Shown here piece after piece: positions 10,365 to 23,073 of a DNA stretch of 64,000 bases (within the stretch, counting starts at the first letter, position 1; every line of letters begins with the position of its first letter). Under the pieces are notes generated by a model. That model was not told where the DNA came from. It made no database searches and saw only the letters and a program-made list of their open reading frames with translations. Made by a program: the position numbers and the translations under genes. Source of the stretch: Myxococcales bacterium (lineage in GTDB: Bacteria; Myxococcota_A; Polyangia; Polyangiales; Ga0077539); contig JAUSAZ010000076.1 in the NCBI GenBank assembly GCA_030652255.1, forward strand, positions 1-64,000, given 5' to 3'.

Positions 10365-13292
10365 ATGGGCAGCCGCTCGGGCGCTCGCTTCCTGCCGCGC
10401 GAGGTCGACCGCGCGGGCGCCGAGCTCGCGCTCACGCAGGCCCGCGACCACGGCCTCGACCTCGACCGGGCCGCCGCGCGCGCCCTCGTGGAGTCCCTCG
10501 GCGCGGGCGCCCCCGGGGTGCTCCCGGCGCTCTTCCGTCGCGGCCCGCTGCTGCGCCGCCTGGCCGCCGAGCTCGACGGCGAGCAGTTCGTCCGGGCGCC
10601 CTCCCCCGCCGCCCGCCTCGACCCGGGCGCCGACGCCGATGCGACCAAGTCCGCCCTGCGCGCGGCCCGCGACGAGGCGCTGGTGCGCGTGACCCTGCGC
10701 GAGCTGCTCGCCACGGTCGACGTCGACCAGACCGCGCGCGAGTGGTCCGAGGCCGCGAGCGACTGCGTCGACTACGCGCTCTCCTCGGCTGGCGCGATGG
10801 TGGCCGCGCGCAACGGCCCAGCCCTCGACACGTCGGGCCGCCCGGTGGGCCTCGCCGTGCTCGGCATGGGCAAGCTCGGGGGGCGCGAGCTCAACCTGGG
10901 CTCGGACATCGACATCTGCCTCTTCTACGCGACCGACGACGGCGCCGCGGGCGAGCGCCCCCTCGCGGTGCACTTCGCGCGCGTAGGCTCGGTGCTCGTC
11001 GACCTGCTCGCCGACGTCACCGCGGACGGCTTCGCCTTCCGGGTCGACCTGCGGCTACGCCCCGAAGGGCGCCAGGGGCCCATCGCCTGCTCCCACGCCA
11101 CGGCCGAGCGCTACTACCAGACCTGGGGCCGCCCCTGGGAGCGCGCCGCGCTGCTCCGGGCCCGTCCCATCGCGGGCGACCGCCCGGTGGGGCGCGCGCT
11201 GCTCCAGGCGCTCAAGCCCTTCGTCTTCCGCCGCGAGGTCGACCCGGCCATCACCGAGACCCTCCGCGACATGCTCTTCCGATCGCGGAAGGAGCAGCTC
11301 CGCGACGACGCCCGCGACCTCAAGCTGGGGAGCGGCGGCATCCGCGAGGCGGAGTTCTTCGTGCAGTCCTGGCAGCTCCTGTGGGGGGGGATGCACCCCA
11401 CGCTGCAGGTCCCCTCGACCCTGCGCGCGCTCTCCCGCCTGCGCGCCCTCGGGCTCGTCTCCGACCGCGACGCCCGCGACCTCGACGACGCCTGGGGACT
11501 CCTGCGCCGCGTGGAGCACCGCATCCAGACCGTCGCCCCCTACGCCACGCACACCCTGCCCGAAGACCCCGCCCGCCTGGCGGTGCTCGCCCGCTCGCTC
11601 GGCTACCCCGCGGCCGACGAGCTCCTGGGCGCGCTCTCCGTCGCGCGCTCCCGGGTGCGCGAGCTCTCCGACGGGATGGTGGGCAGCCTCGCCCGCCCGT
11701 CGCTGCGCGTCGACCCCCTCGCGCCGACGTCCCGACTGGCGCGGCTCGCGGCCTCGGAGGCGGACGAGCCCGCGCTGCGAGAGCTCGCCGTCGAGGTGCT
11801 CGGGGTCCGCGACCCCGACGCGGCCACCAGCGACCTGCGGCGCCTCTCCCGGCGTCCGGACCTCCCCCTCGGCGCCGACGCCGCCGCGCTCGTGCCCGAC
11901 TTCGGTCCGCGCCTGCTCGGCGAGGTGCGCGACGCGCCCGACCCCGACCTCGCCCTCTCCCACGTCGCGACCCTCTTCGAGCGGGTGCACCCGCCGGAGC
12001 GCTACGCCCGCTGGCTGCTCGACCGGCCCTCCGTGCTCCGCGGGCTCGTGGGCCTCTTCGGGGCCAGCGAGCAGCTCTCCCGCGCCCTCCTCGCGCGACC
12101 GCAGCTCATCGAGACCTTCGTCACCAACAGCGCCGCGCCCGACCCCGAGGAGATCCGCGCCTGGATCGAGGCCGCCGCGGCCATGGGCGCCGCCACCTCC
12201 GAGGGCGAGCCCGAGGCCGTCGTTGGGGCGCTCCGCCGCGCCATGCGCGAGGCGATGCTCTCCGTCGGGATCGCCGACCTCGCCGGCGAGCTCTCCCCCG
12301 CGCAGGTGGGCGAGCGGCTCACCGCGCTGGCCGAGGCCGTCGTCGGCCAGTGCCTCCAGCTCGCCGGGGCCGAGTGTGCGGCCCGCTTCGGCTCCGTCGA
12401 CGCCGAACCCCTCGGGGGCGTCGCGGTGGTCGCGCTCGGCAGCCTCGCCGCGGGCGAGCTGGGCCACGGCGGCGACCTCGACCTGCTCTTCCTCCACGGC
12501 CATGACGTCGACGCGCTCACCTCCGGCGGCAAGCGCGGCGCCATCACCGCCTCGGAGTACGCCGTGCGCCTCGCGCAGCGCACCCTCTCGCTGCTCTCCG
12601 CCTCGCACGACGCGGGCCCCGGCTACGCCATCGACACGCGCCTGCGACCCTCCGGCGCGCAGGGCATCCTCGTCACCTCGCACCCCTCCTTCGTCGAGTA
12701 CCACCAGACCTCGGCGTCGTGGGAGCGGCAGGCCCTGCTGCGCGCCCGCCCCGTCGCGGGCGACCCCGCCCTGCGCGCGGCGCTCTCCGAGACCCTCACC
12801 GCGATCGCCTACACCCGAGGCCCGGCCGACGTGGGCGAGCTGCGCCGGCTCCGCGCCCGCATGGAGCTCGAGCTCGGACGCGAAGACCGCGGGGCGATCT
12901 CGCTGAAGTACGGCCGCGGGGGCCTGGTCGACGTGGAGTTCGTCGCGCAGGCGCTGCAGATGGCGCACGGCGACGACCCCTCGGTGCGCACCCCCAACAC
13001 CCGCGCCGCCCTGCGCGCCCTGCGCAACGGCCTGTGGCTCGACGAGGCCTCCGCGGAGACCCTGCTACAGGCCGAGTCGTCGCTGCGCACGCTGCTCCAC
13101 GCCACGCGGCTGGCCACCAACCGCAGCGTGTTGATTCCGTCAGCCCCCGCGACCGTCGCCATCGCCCGGCGCCTCGGGTACCGCGACCGGGCCGAGCGCA
13201 GCGCCCTCGACGCCCTGCTCGCGGACCTCGCCCGCACCCGCGACGCCACCCGCCGGGTGTTTCGCGACCTGCTCGCCCGCCTCGACGGGTGA
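10365..13292 (+). CDS. glnE: bifunctional glutamine synthetase adenylyltransferase/deadenylase
   Basis: GlnE attaches AMP to, or removes it from, glutamine synthetase, so tuning ammonia assimilation. The 975-residue length is close to the usual 950. The protein has two nucleotidyltransferase halves, each with a G-x-G/S and D-x-D signature: GMGKLGGRELNLGSDIDI near residue 167 and SLAAGELGHGGDLDLLFLH near 693. Each is followed by an RLRP motif (FRVDLRLRPEG, IDTRLRPSG) and a helical GlnD-UR-like region (YARWLLDRP). ATG 10365 is chosen. GTG 10350, which overlaps the preceding TAG stop, is an in-frame alternative five codons upstream. No glnA or PII gene is nearby. The last 50 codons are overlapped by an opposite-strand gene. 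Confidence 0.95.
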   Translation: MGSRSGARFLPREVDRAGAELALTQARDHGLDLDRAAARALVESLGAGAPGVLPALFRRGPLLRRLAAELDGEQFVRAPSPAARLDPGADADATKSALRAARDEALVRVTLRELLATVDVDQTAREWSEAASDCVDYALSSAGAMVAARNGPALDTSGRPVGLAVLGMGKLGGRELNLGSDIDICLFYATDDGAAGERPLAVHFARVGSVLVDLLADVTADGFAFRVDLRLRPEGRQGPIACSHATAERYYQTWGRPWERAALLRARPIAGDRPVGRALLQALKPFVFRREVDPAITETLRDMLFRSRKEQLRDDARDLKLGSGGIREAEFFVQSWQLLWGGMHPTLQVPSTLRALSRLRALGLVSDRDARDLDDAWGLLRRVEHRIQTVAPYATHTLPEDPARLAVLARSLGYPAADELLGALSVARSRVRELSDGMVGSLARPSLRVDPLAPTSRLARLAASEADEPALRELAVEVLGVRDPDAATSDLRRLSRRPDLPLGADAAALVPDFGPRLLGEVRDAPDPDLALSHVATLFERVHPPERYARWLLDRPSVLRGLVGLFGASEQLSRALLARPQLIETFVTNSAAPDPEEIRAWIEAAAAMGAATSEGEPEAVVGALRRAMREAMLSVGIADLAGELSPAQVGERLTALAEAVVGQCLQLAGAECAARFGSVDAEPLGGVAVVALGSLAAGELGHGGDLDLLFLHGHDVDALTSGGKRGAITASEYAVRLAQRTLSLLSASHDAGPGYAIDTRLRPSGAQGILVTSHPSFVEYHQTSASWERQALLRARPVAGDPALRAALSETLTAIAYTRGPADVGELRRLRARMELELGREDRGAISLKYGRGGLVDVEFVAQALQMAHGDDPSVRTPNTRAALRALRNGLWLDEASAETLLQAESSLRTLLHATRLATNRSVLIPSAPATVAIARRLGYRDRAERSALDALLADLARTRDATRRVFRDLLARLDG

Positions 13293-13772
13293 GAGGGCCG
13301 CGCGGATGTCCGCCGCGATGCCCTCGGTGAGCGCGTCGTCGGGCAGGGTGAACACCAGCTCGCGCCCATCCACGAGGCGCAGCGCGAGGCGCTCGGCGGG
13401 ATCGCGGCTCCATCCCCCGGCGACCGGGAGCGTGCGGGCCCCGGCCAGCTCGGCGAGGGGCCAGCGCTCGAGCGCGTCGGGGTCCCGCTCGATGCGCAGC
13501 TCCGCCGCCGCGCGGTCGAGGGTCACCCGCCAGACCACCCGCGAGCGCAGCGCCGCGACGGCCATCCCGAGCGCCAGCGCCCCGCCGACCACGAGGCCCG
13601 AGAGCAGCCCGCGACGATCGACGCCCATCGCCCCGCAGCCCCATCGCAGGAACGACATCGCCGCGAAGACCGCGAGCCCCGAGCCCAGCGCCACCGCGAG
13701 GCGATGCGCGACGCCCACGTGCGTCGACTCGTAGACCACCTCGGACGTGACCGGCTGCGGCTGCGCTGTCAT
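13140..13772 (-). CDS. small membrane protein of unknown function
   Basis: I do not recognise a family for this 210-residue protein. The start at 13772 gives a short polar N-terminus and two hydrophobic segments (about 26-46 and 58-80) joined by a short loop. A soluble domain follows with alternating strands (VVWRVTLDRAAAELRIERD, then LALRLVDGRELVFTLPDD), like the PH-like fold seen after two helices in small bacterial membrane proteins. The final 50 residues overlap glnE in antisense, are Gly/Ala/Glu-rich, and may be a read-through tail rather than a folded part. Confidence 0.6.
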   Translation of the reverse strand: MTAQPQPVTSEVVYESTHVGVAHRLAVALGSGLAVFAAMSFLRWGCGAMGVDRRGLLSGLVVGGALALGMAVAALRSRVVWRVTLDRAAAELRIERDPDALERWPLAELAGARTLPVAGGWSRDPAERLALRLVDGRELVFTLPDDALTEGIAADIRAALSPVEAGEQVAKHPAGGVAGAGEVREQGVEGAALGPVAVPEAPGDGDGRGG

Positions 13773-13990
13773 CGTGGGCAGTGTAGATCCCGCGCGGCCG
13801 CCGGTGACCGTGTATCGTTTACGGGTCCCGCGTGAACCATCCTTCACAAGCCCCGGGCCCGATGGTCCCCACGTCTCGACGCGCTTCGGCGCCTGTGTTG
13901 AAGCCCCTGTCCCCCAGAAGCGCTGCCCCACCCGCTGGCCTTGAGGTTGCACTGGGCTCCGCCGACTCTGCCGAAAGGAGTCTCCTTGCC

Positions 13991-14887
13991 ATGAAGAAGA
14001 TCGCCCTCGCCTCCCTCCTCAGCGTGTCCGCGACCCTGCTCTCCACCGCCGCCTTCGCCCAGGACTGCCCTCCGGGCTCCCTCTGTGCGGGCGCCCAGAT
14101 CAACACGGGCATCTTCGGCATCGGTGGCAGCCTCCAGATCGGCGGCGGCGTCGCCCCCCGACCTGTCTATGTCCAGCCCGCTGCCCCGGTGTACGTGCAG
14201 CCCCCGCAGCCGGTGTACGTCCAGCAGCCGGTGTACGTGCAACCCCAGACCGTCTACGTGCAGCAGCCCACCCGCTACGTGGTGAGCCAGCCGGTGCAGT
14301 ACACGACCACCACCACCAGCTACCAGTGGATCGGCCTTCAGCGTAACCAGGCCTTCGGGCTGGGCGTCTTCGCTGCCGGCGCCTCCTTCGGTGGCCGCGG
14401 CGAAAACGGGGGCTCCCTCGGCGGGGTCGGCGCCACGATGCGCTTCCGCTACCACCCGTACCTCGCCACCGAGCTCACCCTCGGCGGCTTCTTCGGCCGC
14501 GACTACAACGGCGACACCCGCGCCGAGGTGCCGGTCACGGTCAACGAGCTCATCTACTTCAACCCGATGCACCGGCTCCAGGTGTACGGCGTGCTCGGCG
14601 TGGGCGTCTCCTGGGCCTCGGTGCAGTACGAAGGCGTCAACGCGATCGCCCACAGCCGCAGCCAGGCGGGCTACGCCTACGTCGGCGGCCAGGCGGGCCT
14701 CGGCCTGGAGTGGCAGCTCACCCGCAACTTCTCCCTCTTCACCGACGCCCGGGCGTTCATCCGCACCCGCGTCGACGCGGAGATCGAGACCAACCCGGAG
14801 TTCCGTCGCTCCAACGGCACGCGCACCGAGACGACCAACACCTCGGCGGGCGTCACCGGCCAGCTCGGCGCGATGTTCTACTTCTGA
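13991..14887 (+). CDS. outer-membrane beta-barrel-like protein with VYVQP repeats
   Basis: The 298-residue protein starts at ATG 13991, with AAAGGAG about ten bases upstream and a clean signal peptide ending AAFAQ. After a Cys-x6-Cys pair comes a 45-residue linker of repeated PVYVQ units, rich in Tyr, Gln and Pro. The remaining 170 residues alternate in an amphipathic pattern (FGLGVFAAGASFGG, YHPYLATELTLGGFFGR, GLGLEWQLTRNFSLFTDAR) and end in Met-Phe-Tyr-Phe, a terminal aromatic residue as used for barrel assembly. This fits a small OmpW/OmpA-like barrel. Its function is unknown. Confidence 0.75.
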   Translation: MKKIALASLLSVSATLLSTAAFAQDCPPGSLCAGAQINTGIFGIGGSLQIGGGVAPRPVYVQPAAPVYVQPPQPVYVQQPVYVQPQTVYVQQPTRYVVSQPVQYTTTTTSYQWIGLQRNQAFGLGVFAAGASFGGRGENGGSLGGVGATMRFRYHPYLATELTLGGFFGRDYNGDTRAEVPVTVNELIYFNPMHRLQVYGVLGVGVSWASVQYEGVNAIAHSRSQAGYAYVGGQAGLGLEWQLTRNFSLFTDARAFIRTRVDAEIETNPEFRRSNGTRTETTNTSAGVTGQLGAMFYF

Positions 14888-14900
14888 CCTCGACACGTCC

Positions 14901-14923
14901 CGGCCCTCCCTCTCGGAGGGCCG
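14901..14923. terminator. bidirectional hairpin terminator
   Basis: A perfect 9-bp stem (14901-14909 with 14915-14923) around a five-base loop lies 13 bases after the stop of the outer-membrane protein gene and 15 before the stop of the convergent proline-rich gene. The position suits termination from both sides. Neither side has a proper T-run, so strength is uncertain. Confidence 0.55.
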
Positions 14924-14938
14924 ATGGGCGTCACCGCG

Positions 14939-16057
<1,119 letters not shown>

Positions 16058-16108
16058 GGCTCTGGCTAGGCGCTCCTGTCACCCGGGATGGTGCCGGAAC
16101 TCCCGGCG

Positions 16109-18808
<2,700 letters not shown>

Positions 18809-18860
18809 GGCGGCGGCGCTGTGATTACCACCAGTACCGCAGCCCCGCGAGCCGATCGCG

Positions 18861-20324
18861 TCAGCGCGGGCCGTACGGATCGCCCACCGGCGCGCCGCGC
18901 GACCGCGGGGCGGCGGGGCCGAGGAAGGAGCTGCCCGCGGTGGCGGTGTCGGGCCGACGCGGGTGCTCGGCGCCGAAGTCGTAGGTCACGCCCAGCATGA
19001 AGCGGGTGTAGTCGTCGATGACGTCGCTCGCCGTGCCGAGCGCCGCGGGCCCCGCGTACGACGTGCGGTAGCGCACGAACTCCGCCGTGAGCCGCAGTCC
19101 AAGCCCCGGGGCGAAGCGGTCGAGGCGCGTCGCCAGGCCGAACCACGCCCCCAGCCCGAAGGTGGTGCCGGGGTTGTCGCCGAAGGCCTCCTTGAGGTCG
19201 GCCCCGACCCCCACCCAGCGAAGCTCGCCGCCGAAGAGCAGCCCGACGTCGAGGTCGCGGCGGGCATAGAACGGGATCATCCCCTCGCCCGCCACGCGCA
19301 GCCCGATGTAGCTGGTGAGCGCCAGCTGCATCTCCCGGGGCAGCCGCGCCGTGTCGATGCTGAAGGTCTGCAGGATCATCCCCGTGCTGAAGCGCATCAT
19401 CCCGCCGCCCGCGGGGCGCGTCGCGAAGGTGAGGCCCAGCAGCAGCTCGAGCCCCGAGCTCGCCAGGGGGACCGGCTGACCGGCCGCGTCGCGCCCCTGC
19501 GACGAGAGCCCGACGGGCACGCCGATGGCGGCCTCGCCGCCGAAGCCCATGCGCTGGTTGTTGAAGCGGTAGAGCAGCGCCACGGCGGCCTGGAGCTCGC
19601 CGAACATGTTGTTCTCGTAGCCGCGGGTGGTGCGCTCGCCCAGCACCGGGATGCGCCACGACCGGCCCGCGATGCCGCCGCCGAGCCGCAGCTGGAGGAA
19701 CCCGAGGCCCGGCACGTCGCTCGGCACCTCGTCGGCGCCCGCCGCGGGTGCGCGCCGTCCACCAGCCGGCTCGCGCCCGGCGCCCGCGGCGTCGGGGTCG
19801 CGCGCCGCGCCCGCGGGGGCCCGGGTGCCGGGGACCACCGCCGCGCGAGGAGGCGCCTGGCGCAGCGAGGGGGAGAGGCGATCCCAGATCTCGTTGCCGA
19901 GCGCCGTGATCTCCTCGATGCGGTCGAACTCCCAGGACTGCGTGACCGCCGTGGTGCCGTCGGCGCCGCGCATCACCTTGAGCATCAGCCGGTACCCGCG
20001 ATTGGGCCGGCGCTCGAGGAAGCCCGTGACCACGGCCTCCAGCCGCAGGTCGCTCGCGACGGTCACCACCGCGGCCTCGTCGGCCTGGCCGCCCACCCCG
20101 AGCCGATCGGCCGCGCTGTTGTAGTCGCCGAGGGGGCAGAGCTCGATCTCGCCCACGTGGTCGCTGAAGACGCTGGCCACCATGCCGCGGGTGATGGCCG
20201 ACCGCTCGCCGGTGAAGGGCCCTACCGCCACCCGCGGCGCGCGCACCTGCTGCGCACGAAGCTCCGTGGGGGCCGCCAGCGCCGCCACCACACCCAACAC
20301 CACGCTCACGGACCGGGCCCTCAT
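18861..20324 (-). CDS. secreted protein with TolB-N-like domain and C-terminal beta-barrel
   Basis: The 487-residue protein starts at ATG 20324 with a signal peptide ending ELRAQQ. The first 140 mature residues begin with RVAVGPFTGERS, the pattern of TolB N-terminal/GNA1162-like domains, and run through an alpha/beta fold. An Ala/Gly/Pro-rich linker (about 165-205) follows. The last 280 residues show repeated amphipathic strands and aromatic girdles (GFLQLRLGGGIAGRSWRIP, LGLRLTAEFVRYRTSYAG) like an outer-membrane barrel. It resembles myxobacterial proteins that join a periplasmic module to a pore. It is 43 bases downstream of hisIE, but no link with histidine synthesis is evident. Confidence 0.6.
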   Translation of the reverse strand: MRARSVSVVLGVVAALAAPTELRAQQVRAPRVAVGPFTGERSAITRGMVASVFSDHVGEIELCPLGDYNSAADRLGVGGQADEAAVVTVASDLRLEAVVTGFLERRPNRGYRLMLKVMRGADGTTAVTQSWEFDRIEEITALGNEIWDRLSPSLRQAPPRAAVVPGTRAPAGAARDPDAAGAGREPAGGRRAPAAGADEVPSDVPGLGFLQLRLGGGIAGRSWRIPVLGERTTRGYENNMFGELQAAVALLYRFNNQRMGFGGEAAIGVPVGLSSQGRDAAGQPVPLASSGLELLLGLTFATRPAGGGMMRFSTGMILQTFSIDTARLPREMQLALTSYIGLRVAGEGMIPFYARRDLDVGLLFGGELRWVGVGADLKEAFGDNPGTTFGLGAWFGLATRLDRFAPGLGLRLTAEFVRYRTSYAGPAALGTASDVIDDYTRFMLGVTYDFGAEHPRRPDTATAGSSFLGPAAPRSRGAPVGDPYGPR

Positions 20325-20367
20325 CGCGGCGCAAGCTATCACCCGCAACGCTCCAGGCGGAACCGTT

Positions 20368-21063
20368 CTAGGCCTCCGTCTTCGCCCGCGACGCCTTCTC
20401 GACGAGGCCCGACACCCCGCGGCGGCGCGCCAGCACGGCGAGCACCTCCCGCCAGGCCACCCCGCGGGAGACCAGCGCCACCATCGCGTGGAACACCACG
20501 TCCGCGGCCTCGGAGGCCACCCGGTCGTCGCCCTCGGACTCCGCCGCGCGCGCGAGCTCGTCGGCCTCCTCGCGCAGCTTCTCGCCGATCTTCCGCGCCC
20601 CGGCCTCCAGGAGCTGCCGGGTGTACGAGCGCCCCGCGGCGCCCGCGTCGCGACGCCGCGCATCGAGCGTCGCCCAGAGCCCGTCGAGCTCCGGGAGCGG
20701 CCGAGCGCCCTCCTCCCAGGACCCGTCGCGCCAGGCGCGGAAGAAGCACGACGGCGCGCCCGTGTGGCACGTGGGCCCGCGGGGCTCGACGCGCAGCAGC
20801 ACGCAGTCGCCGTCGCAGTCGAGCAGCACCTCGCGCACCGCCAGGGTGTTGCCGCTCGTCTCGCCCTTCACCCAGGGCGCCGCGCGGGAGCGCGACCAGA
20901 AGGTCGCGACGCCCGTACGCACCGTCGCCTCCAGGGCCTCGCGGGTCATGTACGCGAGCATCCGCACCTCGCCGGTGAGCGCGTCCTGCGCGATGGCGGG
21001 CACGAGCCCGTGGGCGTCGAAGGTCACCGCGTCGAGCAGCGCGGCGGAGTCGATGGGAGCCAT
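20368..21063 (-). CDS. hisIE: bifunctional phosphoribosyl-AMP cyclohydrolase / phosphoribosyl-ATP pyrophosphatase
   Basis: The protein catalyses steps 2 and 3 of histidine synthesis. It has 231 residues, slightly over the usual 200. The N-terminal HisI part shows the zinc and catalytic cysteines DCDGDC and CHTGAPSCF, with FWSRSRAAPWVKGETSGN as the substrate loop. The C-terminal HisE part has the metal-binding EKLREEADELARA and EAADVVFHAMVAL helices. The order cyclohydrolase then pyrophosphatase is the usual fusion. Other his genes are absent from the window, and neighbours are unrelated, so the pathway is scattered here. Confidence 0.95.
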   Translation of the reverse strand: MAPIDSAALLDAVTFDAHGLVPAIAQDALTGEVRMLAYMTREALEATVRTGVATFWSRSRAAPWVKGETSGNTLAVREVLLDCDGDCVLLRVEPRGPTCHTGAPSCFFRAWRDGSWEEGARPLPELDGLWATLDARRRDAGAAGRSYTRQLLEAGARKIGEKLREEADELARAAESEGDDRVASEAADVVFHAMVALVSRGVAWREVLAVLARRRGVSGLVEKASRAKTEA

Positions 21064-21080
21064 GCGGCGAGTTGTACCTC

Positions 21081-21803
21081 CTAGCGATGCCCACCGCGCC
21101 GCTGGACGTCGGCCGACCACGCGACCTCGTCGGCCCACGCCTCGGGCTCGGCGTTCATCATGGGCGCCGGGGCCACGTCGACCCGCACGCCCGTCATCGC
21201 CGCGGGGGCTTCCGAGCGCGGCACCACGGGGCCGAGCTCGACGATGCGGTTGATCGCCCGCTGGATCTGGACCACCGCGAAGACCCAGAAGAAGGGCACG
21301 ACGATGAGGGCCGTGCTGATGGAGCAGGCGACCATCAACGCCTGCGAGACCATCGGGGCCTCGCCGCGGAGGCGCAGCTGGAAGTTGAGCCGGTCGGCGA
21401 GGCGCGTCGGAAACGCGAAGAGCCAGTACAGGTTGAAGTACGGGATGAGGAAGAACCCGACGCCCTTGTGGGCCCCGGGGTCGTTGGACTCGATCGCGGG
21501 CAGGCGCCCGCCCTGCACTGCGTAGTAGATCACCGAGAAGAGCCCGAAGGTGACCACGTGGAGCAGCGCCGCGAGCCACACCGGGAAGCGCTCCAGCCCG
21601 TGCACCCCGAGCACCACACGCTCGGCCTCGTTCAGCGGCAGCGGGTCGGTGCGGTACAGCCCGCGGGCGGAGAACGGCACCCCGCTGGGGGTGCTGTAGG
21701 TGATGGCGTTGCGGAGGGCGTCGTTCTCGCCGCGCAGGCGCTCGAGCTCCCGGCGCAGCTCGTCGTTCTGCAGGGCCATCGCCTGCTGGTCGTCGCGGAA
21801 CAC
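21081..21803 (-). CDS. DUF4234-domain membrane protein
   Basis: The 240-residue protein starts with a short coiled coil (about 14-33, DELRRELERLRGENDALRN). Four hydrophobic segments follow, with the DUF4234 signature HVVTFGLFSVIYYAVQ at the first and FFLIPYFNLYWLFAFP at the second. The C-terminal 40 residues are soluble. Members are small inner-membrane proteins of unknown function. The gene heads the leftward run that includes hisIE, 17 bases upstream of it, and is divergent from a Cys-rich lipoprotein gene. Confidence 0.7.
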   Translation of the reverse strand: MFRDDQQAMALQNDELRRELERLRGENDALRNAITYSTPSGVPFSARGLYRTDPLPLNEAERVVLGVHGLERFPVWLAALLHVVTFGLFSVIYYAVQGGRLPAIESNDPGAHKGVGFFLIPYFNLYWLFAFPTRLADRLNFQLRLRGEAPMVSQALMVACSISTALIVVPFFWVFAVVQIQRAINRIVELGPVVPRSEAPAAMTGVRVDVAPAPMMNAEPEAWADEVAWSADVQRRGGHR

Positions 21804-21854
21804 CCCGTCACCATAGCGCAGCGGGCGGCCATGCTAGCCTCCCCCCGCCCTACG

Positions 21855-23000
21855 ATGAACCCCTCCAGCCCCACGGCCACCCGCCTCGCCATGCTCGCCC
21901 TCTCTCTCACTCTCTCACTGGGAGCGTGCGCGACCGGCGAGCTCGACGGCGAGCTCGACGATGCCGCGGTGGCAGACGTCCCCACCATCCCCACCGACGA
22001 TGTTCCGACCTTCGACCTGGTCAGCCCCCTCGACGATGTCGGTGAGATCGACACTGGAAAGGAGCCCATCGACCTCGGCGCCCCTGACTCGGGCTTCGTC
22101 GAGCCCGACGTAGAGACACCCGACACGGGGACGCCCGATGTGGGAATGCCCGATGTGGGAACGCCCGATGTGGGGACGCCCGATGTGGGAATGCCCGATG
22201 TGGGAATGCCCGATGTGGGAATGCCCGACGTGGGCGGGTGCGCCACCGGGGAGACGATGTGCGGCGGCGGATGTGTCGACCTCCAGATCAACAGCCGGCA
22301 CTGTGGTAGCTGCGGCCGAGCCTGCGGCGAGGTCGAGGCCTGCACCGCGGGCTCGTGCTCGGCGACCTGCGCCGCGCCACGCCGGCTGTGCGGATCGGGC
22401 GAAGCGATGCGCTGCGTCGACCTCCAGACCGACGCCGCGAACTGCGGGGCCTGCGGCACGGCGTGCAGCGCGGGTGGCGCCTGCACCGCGGGGCGCTGCG
22501 CGACGGCCACCTGCATGACCAACGCGTCGGATTGCAACAGCAACTCCGCGGACGGCTGCGAGGTCATCCATGGCACCGCGGCCAACACGTGCCCCGCGGC
22601 GATCAACCTCGGCGCCTTCTGCGGCGACACGGCGTGCGGCTTCCTCTGCCCGAGCCGCTCGCTCCGGGTGGTGGCGACGCGCACGGGCACGCGCACGACG
22701 TGGTTTCGCGGCAGGCTCAACGAGTGTTCGAGCTGCCCCGCGAGGCTCGATGGCCGGCTCACGCTGCGCGGTCCGCCGGGGGTCGACTACGACCTCTTCG
22801 TGTACAGCGCGTGCGGGCGGCTCATCGGCAGCTCGCAGCTGGTCGCCGGGATGGTCGACACGTACACCCTCACCGGCGGCGGCTCGCCCGGCAGCGACAG
22901 CGCGGACTTCTTCGTGGAGGTCCGTTGGTTCAGCGGCGCGTCGTGCATGCCCTTCACGCTCACCTTCGAAGCGCGCTCCAACAGCGCGTCCTCGTGCTGA
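21855..23000 (+). CDS. Cys-rich lipoprotein with PDVG repeat linker
   Basis: The 381-residue lipoprotein starts at ATG 21855, with lipobox SLGAC. A Pro/Asp/Thr-rich linker contains eight five-residue PDVGM/PDVGT-type units. Two Cys modules of the CGGGCVDLQ-x5-HCGSCG type come next. The C-terminal 150 residues contain more paired cysteines and a beta-rich domain with FRGRLNECSSCPARL and GVDYDLFVYSACG, a shape resembling bacterial pre-peptidase C-terminal (PPC) domains, which bind outer surfaces or matrix. The last residue is Cys. No catalytic motif is present. It is one of five related lipoproteins in the window. Confidence 0.8.
   Translation: MNPSSPTATRLAMLALSLTLSLGACATGELDGELDDAAVADVPTIPTDDVPTFDLVSPLDDVGEIDTGKEPIDLGAPDSGFVEPDVETPDTGTPDVGMPDVGTPDVGTPDVGMPDVGMPDVGMPDVGGCATGETMCGGGCVDLQINSRHCGSCGRACGEVEACTAGSCSATCAAPRRLCGSGEAMRCVDLQTDAANCGACGTACSAGGACTAGRCATATCMTNASDCNSNSADGCEVIHGTAANTCPAAINLGAFCGDTACGFLCPSRSLRVVATRTGTRTTWFRGRLNECSSCPARLDGRLTLRGPPGVDYDLFVYSACGRLIGSSQLVAGMVDTYTLTGGGSPGSDSADFFVEVRWFSGASCMPFTLTFEARSNSASSC
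22119..22238 (+). repeat. 15-bp tandem repeat inside a lipoprotein gene
   Basis: Eight in-frame copies of a 15-base unit (CCCGATGTGGGAATG and close variants) encode PDVGM, PDVGT or, in the first copy, PDTGT. Units 2-7 differ at one or two bases only. As the array is coding and units are direct and contiguous with no spacers, it is a slippage-type expansion and not a CRISPR array. Confidence 0.9.
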
Positions 23001-23073
23001 GGCTCACGCGACGCGTCATGCGCCGCGCTTGACGCGGAGCGCAGCGCGCCGATACCCTTTTGAACAATCCCCA

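Noticed and set aside
22119..22238. Regular repeats that could suggest CRISPR
   Set aside because: Units are 15 bases, contiguous, in frame and coding for a linker; there are no spacers and no cas genes.
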